Below, one piece after another: positions 7,361 through 17,700 of a DNA stretch of 35,574 nt. Both the position numbers and the translations under genes were made by a program. The DNA is taken from positions 1 to 35,574 of IMG/VR virus record IMGVR_UViG_3300047562_002752. One strand, given 5' to 3'. Below the pieces are notes generated by a model. That model was not told the origin of the DNA, made no database searches, and saw nothing but the letters and a program-made list of their open reading frames with translations. Origin of the DNA: a virus. Every line of letters starts with the position of its first letter. Within the stretch, counting starts at the first letter, position 1.

Positions 7361-7385
7361 TTCCACTAAATATAAAGTAGTGGAA
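7361..7385 (+). repeat. Perfect 8-bp inverted repeat between tRNA-Leu and the next gene
   Basis: TTCCACTA (7361-7368) and TAGTGGAA (7378-7385) flank a 9-nt loop, immediately after tRNA-Leu and 5 bp before the ATG at 7391. No T-tract follows, so it is not an intrinsic terminator. It could guide tRNA 3' processing or fold around the translation start of the next gene. Confidence 0.5.
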
Positions 7386-7390
7386 ATGTT

Positions 7391-7657
7391 ATGAAATACA
7401 CATTATCACAATCTTACTGTTTCTATATGGGACAGGTCGTGCGAATGTATTTCATTCAGGGATTGCCGTATACATTTGATGAATTACCTCAAATTGTGCA
7501 AGACCACCCTGCGATACAAACTGAAGCATTAAGTCAACGTGATTATGATGACGAAGATTTGTATCAAATTAGCAACTACCTTATTATGGAAGAAATGCAT
7601 CCTTTGATGTTTTCCATAGAAGTAGAGAATCCCGAATTACTGCCTATTGATGATTGA
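7391..7657 (+). CDS. Hypothetical protein between tRNAs and bilin reductase
   Basis: An 88-residue acidic protein. The first half contains hydrophobic and aromatic residues (YCFYMGQVVRMYFIQGLPYTF) and the second half is Asp/Glu-rich, ending LLPIDD. The ATG lies 5 bp after a perfect hairpin. The stop is 9 bp before the bilin reductase start, with GAGGA between them serving as that gene's ribosome site. The pair is therefore probably one transcription unit. No family was recognised. Confidence 0.65.
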   Translation: MKYTLSQSYCFYMGQVVRMYFIQGLPYTFDELPQIVQDHPAIQTEALSQRDYDDEDLYQISNYLIMEEMHPLMFSIEVENPELLPIDD

Positions 7658-7666
7658 GGACAATAT

Positions 7667-8314
7667 ATGTTTTGGGGTAAATACCATGATTTATTATTCA
7701 AGTATATTGACTTGAAACAAACATATAATACTTCTCATAGTCATAAGGATATTCGTATGGATTCCTTTCTACTTGAAGGAGAGTATGTTAAAAAGGCAAG
7801 AGTCACTGACATTAGTCATGGTGTGACTGCCATATATAATAACATCATCTATCCAAAAACAGGCAGCAACCTGCCCTGCCTGGGAATGGATTTGATGGCG
7901 TTTTTTGAGAAAAAAGTTATTCTTACATTCGATTTCCAGCACCCTAAACCTTATTATGATTTTGACAATGAAATTGTGAGGGAATGTATGGGCGAATATG
8001 CTGGCAATACCAAAGAAATTCGTTTCTTTGAGCCAGGTAATCATTTTTCTCGTTATGTGTTTGTGCGTAAGTGTCATATGGACGAAGTTGAGCAATATTT
8101 GCCTGATTTCGAGAAATATGTAAGCACTTACGCCAAACTACTAGAAGCAGCAAAACCAACTGGTGATGATGTAACAGAATTTGGCAATTTTGACAAATAT
8201 ATGTTAGAATTAGACCCAGTGACAGGTTATATGCAATCCAATTTTGGTAAAGAATTTGGTGAAAAATATACTCATGAATTCTTATTTGAATATGCAAATT
8301 TAGCAGATAACTAA
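7667..8314 (+). CDS. pebS: Ferredoxin-dependent bilin reductase, PebS/PcyX type
   Basis: A 215-residue member of the ferredoxin-dependent bilin reductase family. Phage PebS reduces biliverdin IXa to phycoerythrobilin with electrons from host ferredoxin; the related phage enzyme PcyX makes phycocyanobilin. Diagnostic stretches are IYPKTGSNLPCLGMDLM, FDFQHP, EIRFFEPGNHFSRYVFVR and the C-terminal YMLELDPVTGYM, closely resembling phage P-SSM2 PebS. The two catalytic aspartates of PebS correspond to D75 (GMDLM) and D183 (ELDPV). The N-terminus is shorter than in P-SSM2 PebS (about 233 residues). GAGGA lies 8 bp before the ATG. The biliverdin-producing heme oxygenase is not in this window. The family is certain; whether it makes PEB or PCB cannot be settled by eye. 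Confidence 0.88.
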   Translation: MFWGKYHDLLFKYIDLKQTYNTSHSHKDIRMDSFLLEGEYVKKARVTDISHGVTAIYNNIIYPKTGSNLPCLGMDLMAFFEKKVILTFDFQHPKPYYDFDNEIVRECMGEYAGNTKEIRFFEPGNHFSRYVFVRKCHMDEVEQYLPDFEKYVSTYAKLLEAAKPTGDDVTEFGNFDKYMLELDPVTGYMQSNFGKEFGEKYTHEFLFEYANLADN

Positions 8315-8320
8315 TTTTGC

Positions 8321-8392
8321 GCCCCTGTAGCTCAGTGGTAGAGCAGCGGTTTTGTAAACCGCTGGTCGCAAGTTCAAATCTTGTCGGGGGCT
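8321..8392 (+). tRNA. tRNA-Thr(UGU)
   Basis: A cloverleaf of 72 nt starting 6 bp after the bilin reductase stop. The acceptor GCCCCTG pairs with CGGGGGC, the D-stem is GCTC/GAGC, the anticodon stem GCGGT/ACCGC is perfect, the anticodon loop TTTGTAA gives TGT (reads ACA) and the T-stem is GCAAG/CTTGT. No CCA is encoded. Confidence 0.92.
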
Positions 8393-8394
8393 TA

Positions 8395-8402
8395 CATAAA
8401 TA
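8395..8402 (+). promoter_or_regulatory. Possible T4-type late promoter (CATAAATA)
   Basis: CATAAATA matches the NATAAATA late motif reported for T4-like cyanophages. It begins 3 bp after tRNA-Thr and lies 25 bp before the start chosen for the next small gene. An 8-bp motif in AT-rich DNA can occur by chance; the placement in a gene boundary is the support. Confidence 0.4.
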
Positions 8403-8426
8403 CAGAGTAATATTGCTGTACCATCC

Positions 8427-8639
8427 GTGACAGAGCGGAGAACGTTTTTTGTTGAGACTAGAAACGACTGGAATCCCTGCATTTATCAAATGTTAAAATA
8501 CATCGATAAATTGCAAGAGTATTACATTCGCACAGGGGATTATTTTTACGAAGAGCAATCAGAAAAGATAAGAAAATTGATTAAAGAGCATAAAAAACAT
8601 ATTCACGAAATCGAAGGATTTGACGGTCCACCATTTTAA
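8427..8639 (+). CDS. Small hypothetical protein after tRNA-Thr
   Basis: A 70-residue protein with a predicted helical body (YIDKLQEYYIRTGDYFYEEQ, then KIRKLIKEHKKHIHEI). The start is GTG at 8427, giving an N-terminus VTERRTFFVETRNDWNPCIYQ that looks conserved; an ATG at 8490 would leave only 49 residues. A late-type motif lies just upstream, and a host-type promoter spans its last codons. Function unknown. Confidence 0.6.
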   Translation: MTERRTFFVETRNDWNPCIYQMLKYIDKLQEYYIRTGDYFYEEQSEKIRKLIKEHKKHIHEIEGFDGPPF

Positions 8640-8648
8640 TGCTATAAT
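8620..8648 (+). promoter_or_regulatory. Near-consensus sigma70-type promoter directly before a terminator
   Basis: TTGACG at 8620-8625 and TATAAT at 8643-8648 are spaced by 17 bp and overlap the stop of the small gene at 8427-8639. Transcription from near 8655 would meet the terminator at 8674-8704 after about 20 nt of leader. This suggests either a roughly 50-nt RNA or an attenuated leader. Confidence 0.6.
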
Positions 8649-8654
8649 ATGTTA

Positions 8655-8704
8655 TCCGTGTGAAGGAAGTCGTAAAAACCTCAGGTTTCCCCTGGGGTTT
8701 TTTC
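8655..8704 (+). ncRNA. Candidate ~50-nt small RNA between promoter and terminator
   Basis: A deduced transcript only: a promoter at 8620-8648 fires into a terminator whose U-tract ends near 8703, leaving about 50 nt made of a 20-nt leader with GAAGGAAG and the terminator hairpin. No RNA family was recognised. It may be a real small RNA or a leader with conditional read-through into the giant structural gene. Confidence 0.3.
8674..8704 (+). terminator. Strong intrinsic terminator
   Basis: An 11-bp stem pairs AAAACCTCAGG (8675-8685) with CCTGGGGTTTT (8691-8701), with one G-U pair, a 5-nt loop and a run of T. It closes the tRNA/pigment island before the late structural operon. Confidence 0.85.
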
Positions 8705-8705
8705 T

Positions 8706-8713
8706 TATAAATA
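8706..8713 (+). promoter_or_regulatory. T4-type late promoter (TATAAATA)
   Basis: An exact TATAAATA, the T4 late promoter consensus read by the phage sigma factor gp55, lies immediately after the terminator and 45 bp before the ATG of the giant structural gene. It would start the fibre operon from 8759 onward. Confidence 0.72.
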
Positions 8714-8758
8714 AGTTGAGAAAGAATTCTTTGTGCCACCTAGGGGTCCCTGAAGACT

Positions 8759-11700
8759 ATGCCATTAACTAAGTTAGAGAATCTAATTTCCAGTAAAACT
8801 GGAAGATATCTATATGTTTCGCCTGATGATTTCAATGCTTCCGATGCATTAGACAACAGAGGTAATTCGCCAACGAGACCCTTTCTCACAATTCAGAGAG
8901 CATTCCTAGAGGTTGCTAGGTATTCGTATGTTCCTGGTCAAGAAAATGACAGATTTGACCAGTTTACGATTATGTTGTCGCCAGGTAATCACTATATTGA
9001 TAACCGTCCTGGTATTTTAAATCCTGAGGAAATTGTTCCATTTGCTTTCAATCAAGCAACACAGGAGTGGGAAGATGAGTCTATTGTTGATCTCAGTAAT
9101 CCTAATAACATTCTTTACAAGTTTAATGGTCCTAATGGCGGTGCCACTATTCCCCGTGGCACCTCGCTGGTGGGTATGGACCTTCGTAGGACTCGTCTAC
9201 ACCCTCTGTATGTACCTGACCCTGCTGATTCTAGTGTTGGCAGAACGACACTCTTTAATGTTACGGGCGGTTGCTACTTCTGGCAATTTACTATTCTAGA
9301 TGGTGATGTAGAGCCTAATTCACCTCTTTATGATGCACAGGAAGGAATTGGTAAAGTTTATTCTCAACCAAATTCAACTCTTACAACAATTCCTTATTAT
9401 TCTCACCACAAAATTTGCAACTTTGAGTTTGCTGACAGAGATGACCTAGGTCTACTCTACAGAAAGATTGCTCGTGCATTCTCACAATTCCAACCAACTA
9501 TTGATGATCCAGGCGAATTCGAGCAGAGACCACAAGAAAACAGAATCGTTGGTCCTCTTCAAGACGCTATTCGTATCGATTCTATTGAAGTTAATAACGT
9601 TGCTGGCACAACTGCACTCGATGTTACTGTTAAGACCAAAACCAATCATGGTTACTATGTTGGTCAAGCAGTTGCAATGGCAAACCTACGCTCTACATTA
9701 CCTGCAGGTGCATCTGAGCCTATTCCTCTGTCCAATGACCCTCTAACTGGTGTATTCTCTGTTAGAGAAATTAGCATCACTGACCCTAAAGAGTTTACTT
9801 ATCGTGTTATCGGTAAGAACGCAGCTGCGGTTGGTCTTGGCGATAAGATTGGCACTCCTATTTCACCACCAGACCTTGATACAAACGCTATCACACAGGC
9901 AGAAATCGACTCGGTAGAATCTGCTTCACCATACGTCTTCAACGTTTCTATTCGCTCTACATGGGGTATTTGCGGCATCCACGCTGATGGTAGCAAGGCG
10001 ACTGGTTTCAAGTCGATGGTTATCGCACAGTATACTGGTGTTTCTCTACAGAGAGACGACCGTGCGTTTATTCGTTATGATGAATTCTCTAATACTTGGA
10101 ATCAAGCACCTCTAACTGATGCATTTGCTACGACACCTTATCACGCTAAAGGTGATGCATATTGGAAGGATGACTGGAGAAACTTCCACGTTAAAGCATC
10201 TAACGATGCATTTATTCAAAACGTTTCGATTTTCGCTGTTGGTTTCGCTGATCACTTCCTGATGGAGTCAGGTGGTGACATGTCCATCACCAACTCTAAC
10301 TCTAACTTTGGTAACACTTCTCTACACGCTATTGGTTATAAGGGATATGCATTCTCCCAAGACCAAGGTGGTTACATTTCACACATTGTTCCACCAAGAA
10401 AGGTTACCACTACAACTAAAAAATATCAATACTTCACATTTGACCAGACCAAGATTAGAGGTAGCAGCGCATTAGACACAAGTCTTGGTGCTTACAATCT
10501 TGTTAGATTGTATCTTGCTAATGATGAAGCATCTGATCCATTGCAGAAACCTGCAACTACTGTTAATGGATATCGTTTAGGTGCTCAATCCCACGATAAA
10601 ATTTATGTAAAACTTGACCCTGCAACTGGTTTTACTGGGTCTATTCGTGAAGCAGAGATTGCTCCTGCAGGTTATAGAAAATGGGAAGTTGCTCTTTCTA
10701 TTCTTTCTCCATCTTCCAATAATGCGGTCATTTCAAATAATGACCAAGATGCAGCAAATTTAATTGACCTCAACAGAGACTTTATTGCTGCTGAGACATA
10801 TGGTTATATTACTCGTAAGTATCCATATCTTCTCACACGCACCAGCATTACTATTGGCAAGTGCCGTCGTGACGTAGGTTATATTTTAGAAGCAGTTGCT
10901 AATGACCTTCGTGTTGGTGGTAATGTCAATAGCGTCCAAGCAGGTCAAGCATACTACACTGGTAATAATCTAGACTTTATTGATGGTGAGAAAGAAGAGA
11001 CTCTAGATGCATTCAACTATGCTAGAAGTCTTGCAGTTGCAGCAATGCGTAACTGGGAATTCCGTATTGAAAATTGTAGCACTTTCTTAAATAATGATGT
11101 TGTAACTATTCCTTCTGGTATTACTACAATTGGTATTGTTGAGGGTATGGAAGTTACAGCAACTCCTGTTGCTGGTCAAAATAACCCAATTCCTGCTGGC
11201 ACATATGTCAAGGAAATCATCAGCACAACTCAAATTAGACTTGGTAATGCTGCCGATACAGACACAGTAAACGCTACTGCAACGATTACTGCTACTGGTC
11301 CTGCTGCTGGCGGCATCACTCTCAATTTTGAATTAAAGTCATCTAAATTTGCTAGCTCTTCTGGTAGAGCATTTGATGCTGGCACTCTAATTACTCTTAA
11401 TAAGGACTTTATTGCTGAAGAAGCACTTATTCTTGCTAAGCAGTGGGACCCTACTACAGCTGTTCCCGATGAAACTAAGTGTAAGCGCGATATTGGTCTT
11501 ATTCTTGATGCTCTTGTTGGCGACCTCAGGACATTTGGTAATGCTGGCATGGTGGAAGCAGCAGAATCATATGTTGGTGCCCCTTCTCGTTACTTTGATG
11601 CTAAGAATCTTATTCTTGCAAACAGAAGAGAGATTATTGATAAAGCAGCAGCAAAACTTGCTATTGAGTATCCTGATTTCTACTATGGTGGCAGTGGATT

Positions 11701-14700
11701 TACCAATGGTGGTGATGACCAGACTAACGTATATTCAAGATATAAGGATTCTTATCGTCTAATTCAGCAGAATAAGAGACATATTCAAGACTATGCTACT
11801 GCTGAAGTTGCAATTGCATTTCCAGATTTTTATTTCCCAGGTGACCAACAGACAGACAATGGGTCTAGATTTGCAGATTCGTATCGTTTAATTAAGCAAA
11901 ATAAGACAGAAATTGTCCAAGCAGCATATGATGAAATTGTTTTACAGCATCCTGGTTTTGTAAATCCAGATACTGCCAAGTGTCTTCGTGACTTAGGCAT
12001 TTTTGTTGATTCTGTAGCTCTTGATTTATTCCAAGGTGGTAATAGATACACCAGACTATTTACTTTAGAATATTTTAGTGGTGTTGGCGCTGGGTCTCTG
12101 ACAGGTGAAGAAGCGGAAACAAATACTGCTCTTAATAAAGCAGGTGATATGATGAAAAAAGCTGTCACTAACCAATTGACAGTAAAAGACCTTACAATCA
12201 CTGCTGACCCTGCAACTAATAGCAATACAAGTCCATTATCTTGCTCCAATGTCCGTACAACAATTGATAACTTAGTAGGTATTCCTGTTGCAAGTATTAC
12301 TGCTGGTAATACCAACTCACTTCCAAATGAGTCTGTTGGAAGCATTATTACCGCAGGTGAAGAGAAGTGTAAGCGTGACATTGGTTACTTTGTTGATGCA
12401 ATTTCAACAGACCTCACAACACTTGGTAACTCTTACTCTATTGATTTCATTCGTCAATACTTTACTGATGGTAAAGTCAACGGCAAAATTTTAACCTTTA
12501 CTAATACTGCTGGCACAACTCTTCTCAATAGAGCAAATAGAGTTTATAATGGTGTCACTACTACAACTAATGGTAGCGGCGTAGGTGCTACATTCCGTGT
12601 AACTAGAGATTCTGCTGGTGCTATTGATTCGGTTACTATTCTTGAAGGTGGATATGGTTATGCCGCTGGCAATCTTGTTACTATTCCAGGAAGTAAAATT
12701 GGTGGTGTTGATATCGCTAATGATGTAGTGGTTACTGTTTCTACAGTAGAGACTGCATGGATTACCGCAGGTCTACAGGGTGAAGAGCAGCAATCAATTA
12801 CTGCATATACAGCAGCGGTTGATGCAATGAAACTTGCTATTACCAACCAGTTGTTTGTGAAGGACCTTACTCTTACTGGAGACCCATTACCTGGCAACGC
12901 TGGTTCTGGTCTTAGCGTATTTGGCACTCCTGGTGTCACTACAAACAATCAGGATACACAATCCTGCTCTAATGTCCAGGCAACATTAGACACTCTATCT
13001 GAGATTATCTTTGGTAGAATTCGCCAGGGTGATATGGTTACTGGCACAGCAACCAACCCTGCACTCCCCGAGATTAATTATGGTAGCGCACCAATCAACC
13101 AAGAGAAGTGCAAGCGTGATATCGGATTTATTGTTGATGCCATTGCAGAAGACCTAGCATTAGGTGGCAACTATAATATTAAGCAGGCAACTCTGTCATA
13201 TTTTGATAGCACTGGCAATACTCTTATCAACAATGGTCTTGCTGGCGAGCTCGCCCAGTCTGTTACTGCATTTGAAGAAGCAAGACAACTTTGCTTTAAG
13301 GCAGTTACTAATCAACTCAACATCAGAGACTTTGATATCTCTGAGGGTCCTGCTGAATTAGGTGTCGCTGGCCCAAATATTCCAAATGATAATCCCAATT
13401 CTTGCTTGGATGTAAGAAATACTATTGATACTCTCTTTAGTATTCTTCTAGACAAGTTACAAAATGGTGCAGCGATTCTTCCTGCAACCAATTATAATGC
13501 TGGTGCTGAGTCACTTGCTGGCGAATTGAATATCAGTGTATATGCATTTAAGAAGGTTAGAGACCTTGCAATTCTTGCAATGCGTAACTGGAGGACTGGT
13601 GATGGCACACCTTCAGACCCATTGTATGTCAAGGAAGCAACCAATCCTCTAGATATTCAAGTAGATGCTACTATTGATACTACAACTGCTGGTATTCCAG
13701 CATGTGCAGACGTAGCATATACTATTGCTACTGAGTTTGATATTCTCATTGAAGCACTTGAAAATACTGGTCCTCTACCTCCAAGAAATACTGGCAGTGA
13801 TGAGTATGTTGCTAAAACTGCACCAGAAAGAGATGATAGCATTACTGTTGATACAAGCAATAATAAGTGTGCTAGCACAAAGGATGCAATCATCGAGAAG
13901 ATGCGTGTTATTGACAGCATCATTCGTAATGGTGTAGATGCAGAGCCTCTTGTTTCTCAGTTAGTTAATACTTCCAACTTTGCAACCAGAGCAACATTAT
14001 TCAGAGTTGCTGGCAGTAATCCACACAACCTAGAAACTGGCACACCAGTAAAACTTGTCCCTGTTGCTAAAAATGCAAATGTAGACAAGCGTCTTATCAG
14101 ATTACCTAAGGGATTTGACACTAATACTAAGTATTATGTCATTGCTCCTGGTAAGATTACTCAACCAGAAGATTATTCATCTGGTGGTGCTACTGCACAG
14201 TTTAATGATTCCCAGACTTTCATGCTTGCAACTAGCATCGAGAATGCTACTGCGGGTAACTACATCTATTCGTCCGAGACAACTTCAATTGACCCAGATA
14301 TTCAGATTGAAGTCCATCAGTATCTAACTGATGTTAACTATGACCTACATCGTTATACTTGCTCACTAGTCAGCTCCAGAGTATTTGAGACTACAACTAA
14401 CCACGTTTTTGATACTGCTATCAGCGGCGTACAAGTCCAGCAAGTCTTCTTCTACCCACTAGAGGAAAACCTAGTCAATGGTGAGGCAGTTGGTGCTGCT
14501 CTAGACACTCTACCAACTAAGACTTCTGGTACTAGATTAGAGATTAATAGACCATACTATGTTGGACGCCCAGCAACTTACACTAAGAATAATGAATTCT
14601 CGCTATATCTTACTGTCCAAAATGCTATTGACAAGCAAAATGCTGTCCAGTTTAATTACCCAAGCGGCCAGTCATTCCATGTCTTTGCAACTAAGAAGAG

Positions 14701-17700
14701 AAGTCCTCTTGGTTACGATCCAGCACAATCATGCTGGTATATTAAATCTCTTGCTTCTGGTAATGAGATTTATGAAAGAATCACAATGTCTGATGCATCG
14801 AGAGGAAGTCTATATGTCAATAAGCCACCTCGCACTCCAGACTCATTCTTCTATAGAGCGGATGATACTAGAGAGAAAGAGGATAAGACATATAAACTAC
14901 GTTATGTGATTCCTAACTACCGTGATGATGTCAGAGACCCACTTGAAGGTTTCGCAATTAGAATCAGGACTGACGAAAAGAGAAAACTTCTACCACAGAA
15001 GCTACTCCTCAAGCCTGTCGCTGCTGGCGTCCAGAAGGATGCTACATTCTTTGAAGAAGGTCCATCACCAAAAGAAAGACTTGGTGTATCTGCTGCTCTA
15101 ACTGAGTATGACCCATATAATCCTACGTTTGCAAAGCGTATTGAGGGCACTAAGACAGAATCTAACGTATCATTTACCATCCAATCTGCTAAAATTAATG
15201 CTGATGGATATCTAGAGATGACGGTCTTCGACCATGGTCTAGACCTAGAATCACTCAAGGCAGAAAGATTTGTTACTGTTAAAGTTGCTCAACCTCAAGG
15301 TGGCAATGGTGATTTTGTTGAGGGTGCTACTGTTACATGGTATGGTGAGTATACTGGTAGTGCAGTTGTCCACTCTTGGTTTGGCAATGAGAATGTCGAA
15401 GGCGGATTAGAAGAGTTTAATTATCTAATTCTTAAGGCAGTCCAAGGTGAATTAGACTTTGATACAAGCACACAGACATTCATCAGACAAACTATTGCAG
15501 GTCAAGCAGACGTTACTGCTGAAGTCCTAGATAGACCCAACTTCGGTAAAGAAGATAAGAAGGAATATCTATATGGTGTTGAGGCAGCAAACGTCTACAC
15601 AATGACCCCTGGTGATGTTATCACTGATGATGCTGCTAGACAGTATAGAGTTGTTAGCGTAGAAGATGTCTCCGACCTAACTGAAACATACTATATCTAC
15701 AGTATCGAAGAGATTCAGAGAAGAATTCCACGTCAGCAAGATGGTGTTTACTATCTAACAGTTGTCCGTGGTGATATTTCACCTCTACCTCTTGGTTCTG
15801 GTATTGGCACAAACTTCAGAAAATTCAAGTTTAGTCAGCCTGTATCTAGACTCTATCCTCTCACCTATAAGAATGACCCACTACTATTCCAGTATGATGG
15901 TAGTGATGAGCAGGGTGGTAATCAAGATGCTACACTTCTAGACCCACCAGCAGCAGTTTGTGCCGCTGACAACTATATTCACGGTCTAGTAACAATCAAC
16001 GATGCCAAAAATTCTGCTACTAAGGAGGCAATTCTAGACTTTATTCAGAATCCTGGGTCTGGTGAGTATACTTACACTGGTGCAAATGCTATTAAGGCAC
16101 AAACTGGTGCAGCATCATCTGGTGCAGAAGAGAGACTCATTCCAATCGCAGGTGACTCTGCATTCCCACTAGAGCAAAAACTCTTTGTTGAATTACGTCG
16201 TCCATCTATTGCTCGTGCTGGTAACCACACGTTTGAGTATCTAGGTTTCGGTCCTGGTAACTATTCAACTGGTTTCCCTGCAAGACAGACAGTTATTCTA
16301 ACTGATGTCCAAGACTACTATGCACAATCCAAGCGTCAAGATGCGGGTATCGTATTCTATACTGGTATTAACTCTAACGGTGAATTGTATATTGGTAATC
16401 GTAAGATTAATGCTATTACAGGTGAAGAAGAATTCTTAGACGCATTAATTTTAGAAGAGGAAGATGGTGAAGATGGTGAATTCGGAAGTTTAGTTACGGT
16501 CTTTGAAGACCCCGTAACATTTGAAAATATCATCACTCTTAATGCTCCTCCAAATTTAACCAACTTCTTTAACTCACCAGTCATTGTCAACGTTGATCCT
16601 GAGTTTGAAGCGAAGATGACTCCTCCTTCACTCAGAATTGTATCACGTCCTGGTGATAGACAAGGTGTGCTTCCTGGTGATGATGACCCACGTCTAGACA
16701 CAACAGCATCTGGTGATATTATTATTGACAAGAATAGAGTCAGAGCTGCTATCTTTGATCTCAATCCAAGAGGTACACAGAGATATACAGTTAGGTCTGG
16801 TATTGATAATACCGCGCCAAACCAGGCAACGTCTGGCACTAAGGCAAGATTTTCTTCTTCTCAATCTATTAGTTTTGGATCTGCTGTTCCATTATCGGGC
16901 GACATCCTGTTTAAAGGTGGTGAAGTAGGTTACACTGGATCTCTTGGTTGGATTTATGCTAACTCTTACGTCCCATACACTTTGGGTGCTGCCCCTGGCA
17001 ATGAGTCATCAATTGATATTACTGGCATTGAATTCTTCCCCAACCTCAATGTTATTAAACTCATTTTCCAGGTTGGTAAAGTTAATTTCAGTGCTTCTAA
17101 CCCAGGCGCTTCCTTGGGAATCACACTCACGAGTCAGATTAAGATTACTGGTGGTGAAGGCGATAGACTTTCTACAATTAATGGTGTCCACACAGTTTAT
17201 AATAATGCCGCTGAAGGTTATGAGTATCTAGAGTCTAACAGCTATGTTTACTTGTTAACGGAAAGAGCATCTGAAGCAGCATTAACTGGCAATCCTCCAT
17301 ATCTAGCAAACACCGCTCCTGGTGCTCAACCAAATCTAGAAATTTCTCTTGGTGCATCTCAGTGGAAAGAAGTTGGTGTTGTTGGTGCTGAAGCACTACG
17401 CACAGAAACTGAAGTTTATGGTGACTATAAGTTAGGTATTAACACTGTTGCAAGAGCAGTATCAACTGATTATGAAAATGGATTTAATTCGACTGCAACT
17501 TATCCAAGAGCAAACTTAGATCTTGTTGGTAATGCATTTATAAGTGGTAGGAAGCAAACTACTTTATCTGATGGTAGCGGTGGGTCACCTACAGCAACAA
17601 ATTATGCACTTCTCGTTGGTGGTGCTAGCGATAATCCAGATTCAACTGCTGAGTTTAGAATTGCCACAACTACACTAGCTCAAGCAGGCAGGACTGAAGG

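Noticed and set aside
7944-8489. Long minus-strand open frames across tRNA-Thr (also 8300-8482)
   Set aside because: They are the antisense reading of the bilin reductase and tRNA-Thr. The stretch like PRQDLNLRPAVYKTAALPLS is the well-known artefact of translating a tRNA antisense.
16357-16839. 160-residue minus-strand frame inside the giant structural gene
   Set aside because: It is a shadow of a clear + strand coding frame with consistent fibre-like sequence; no ribosome site or family match is visible.
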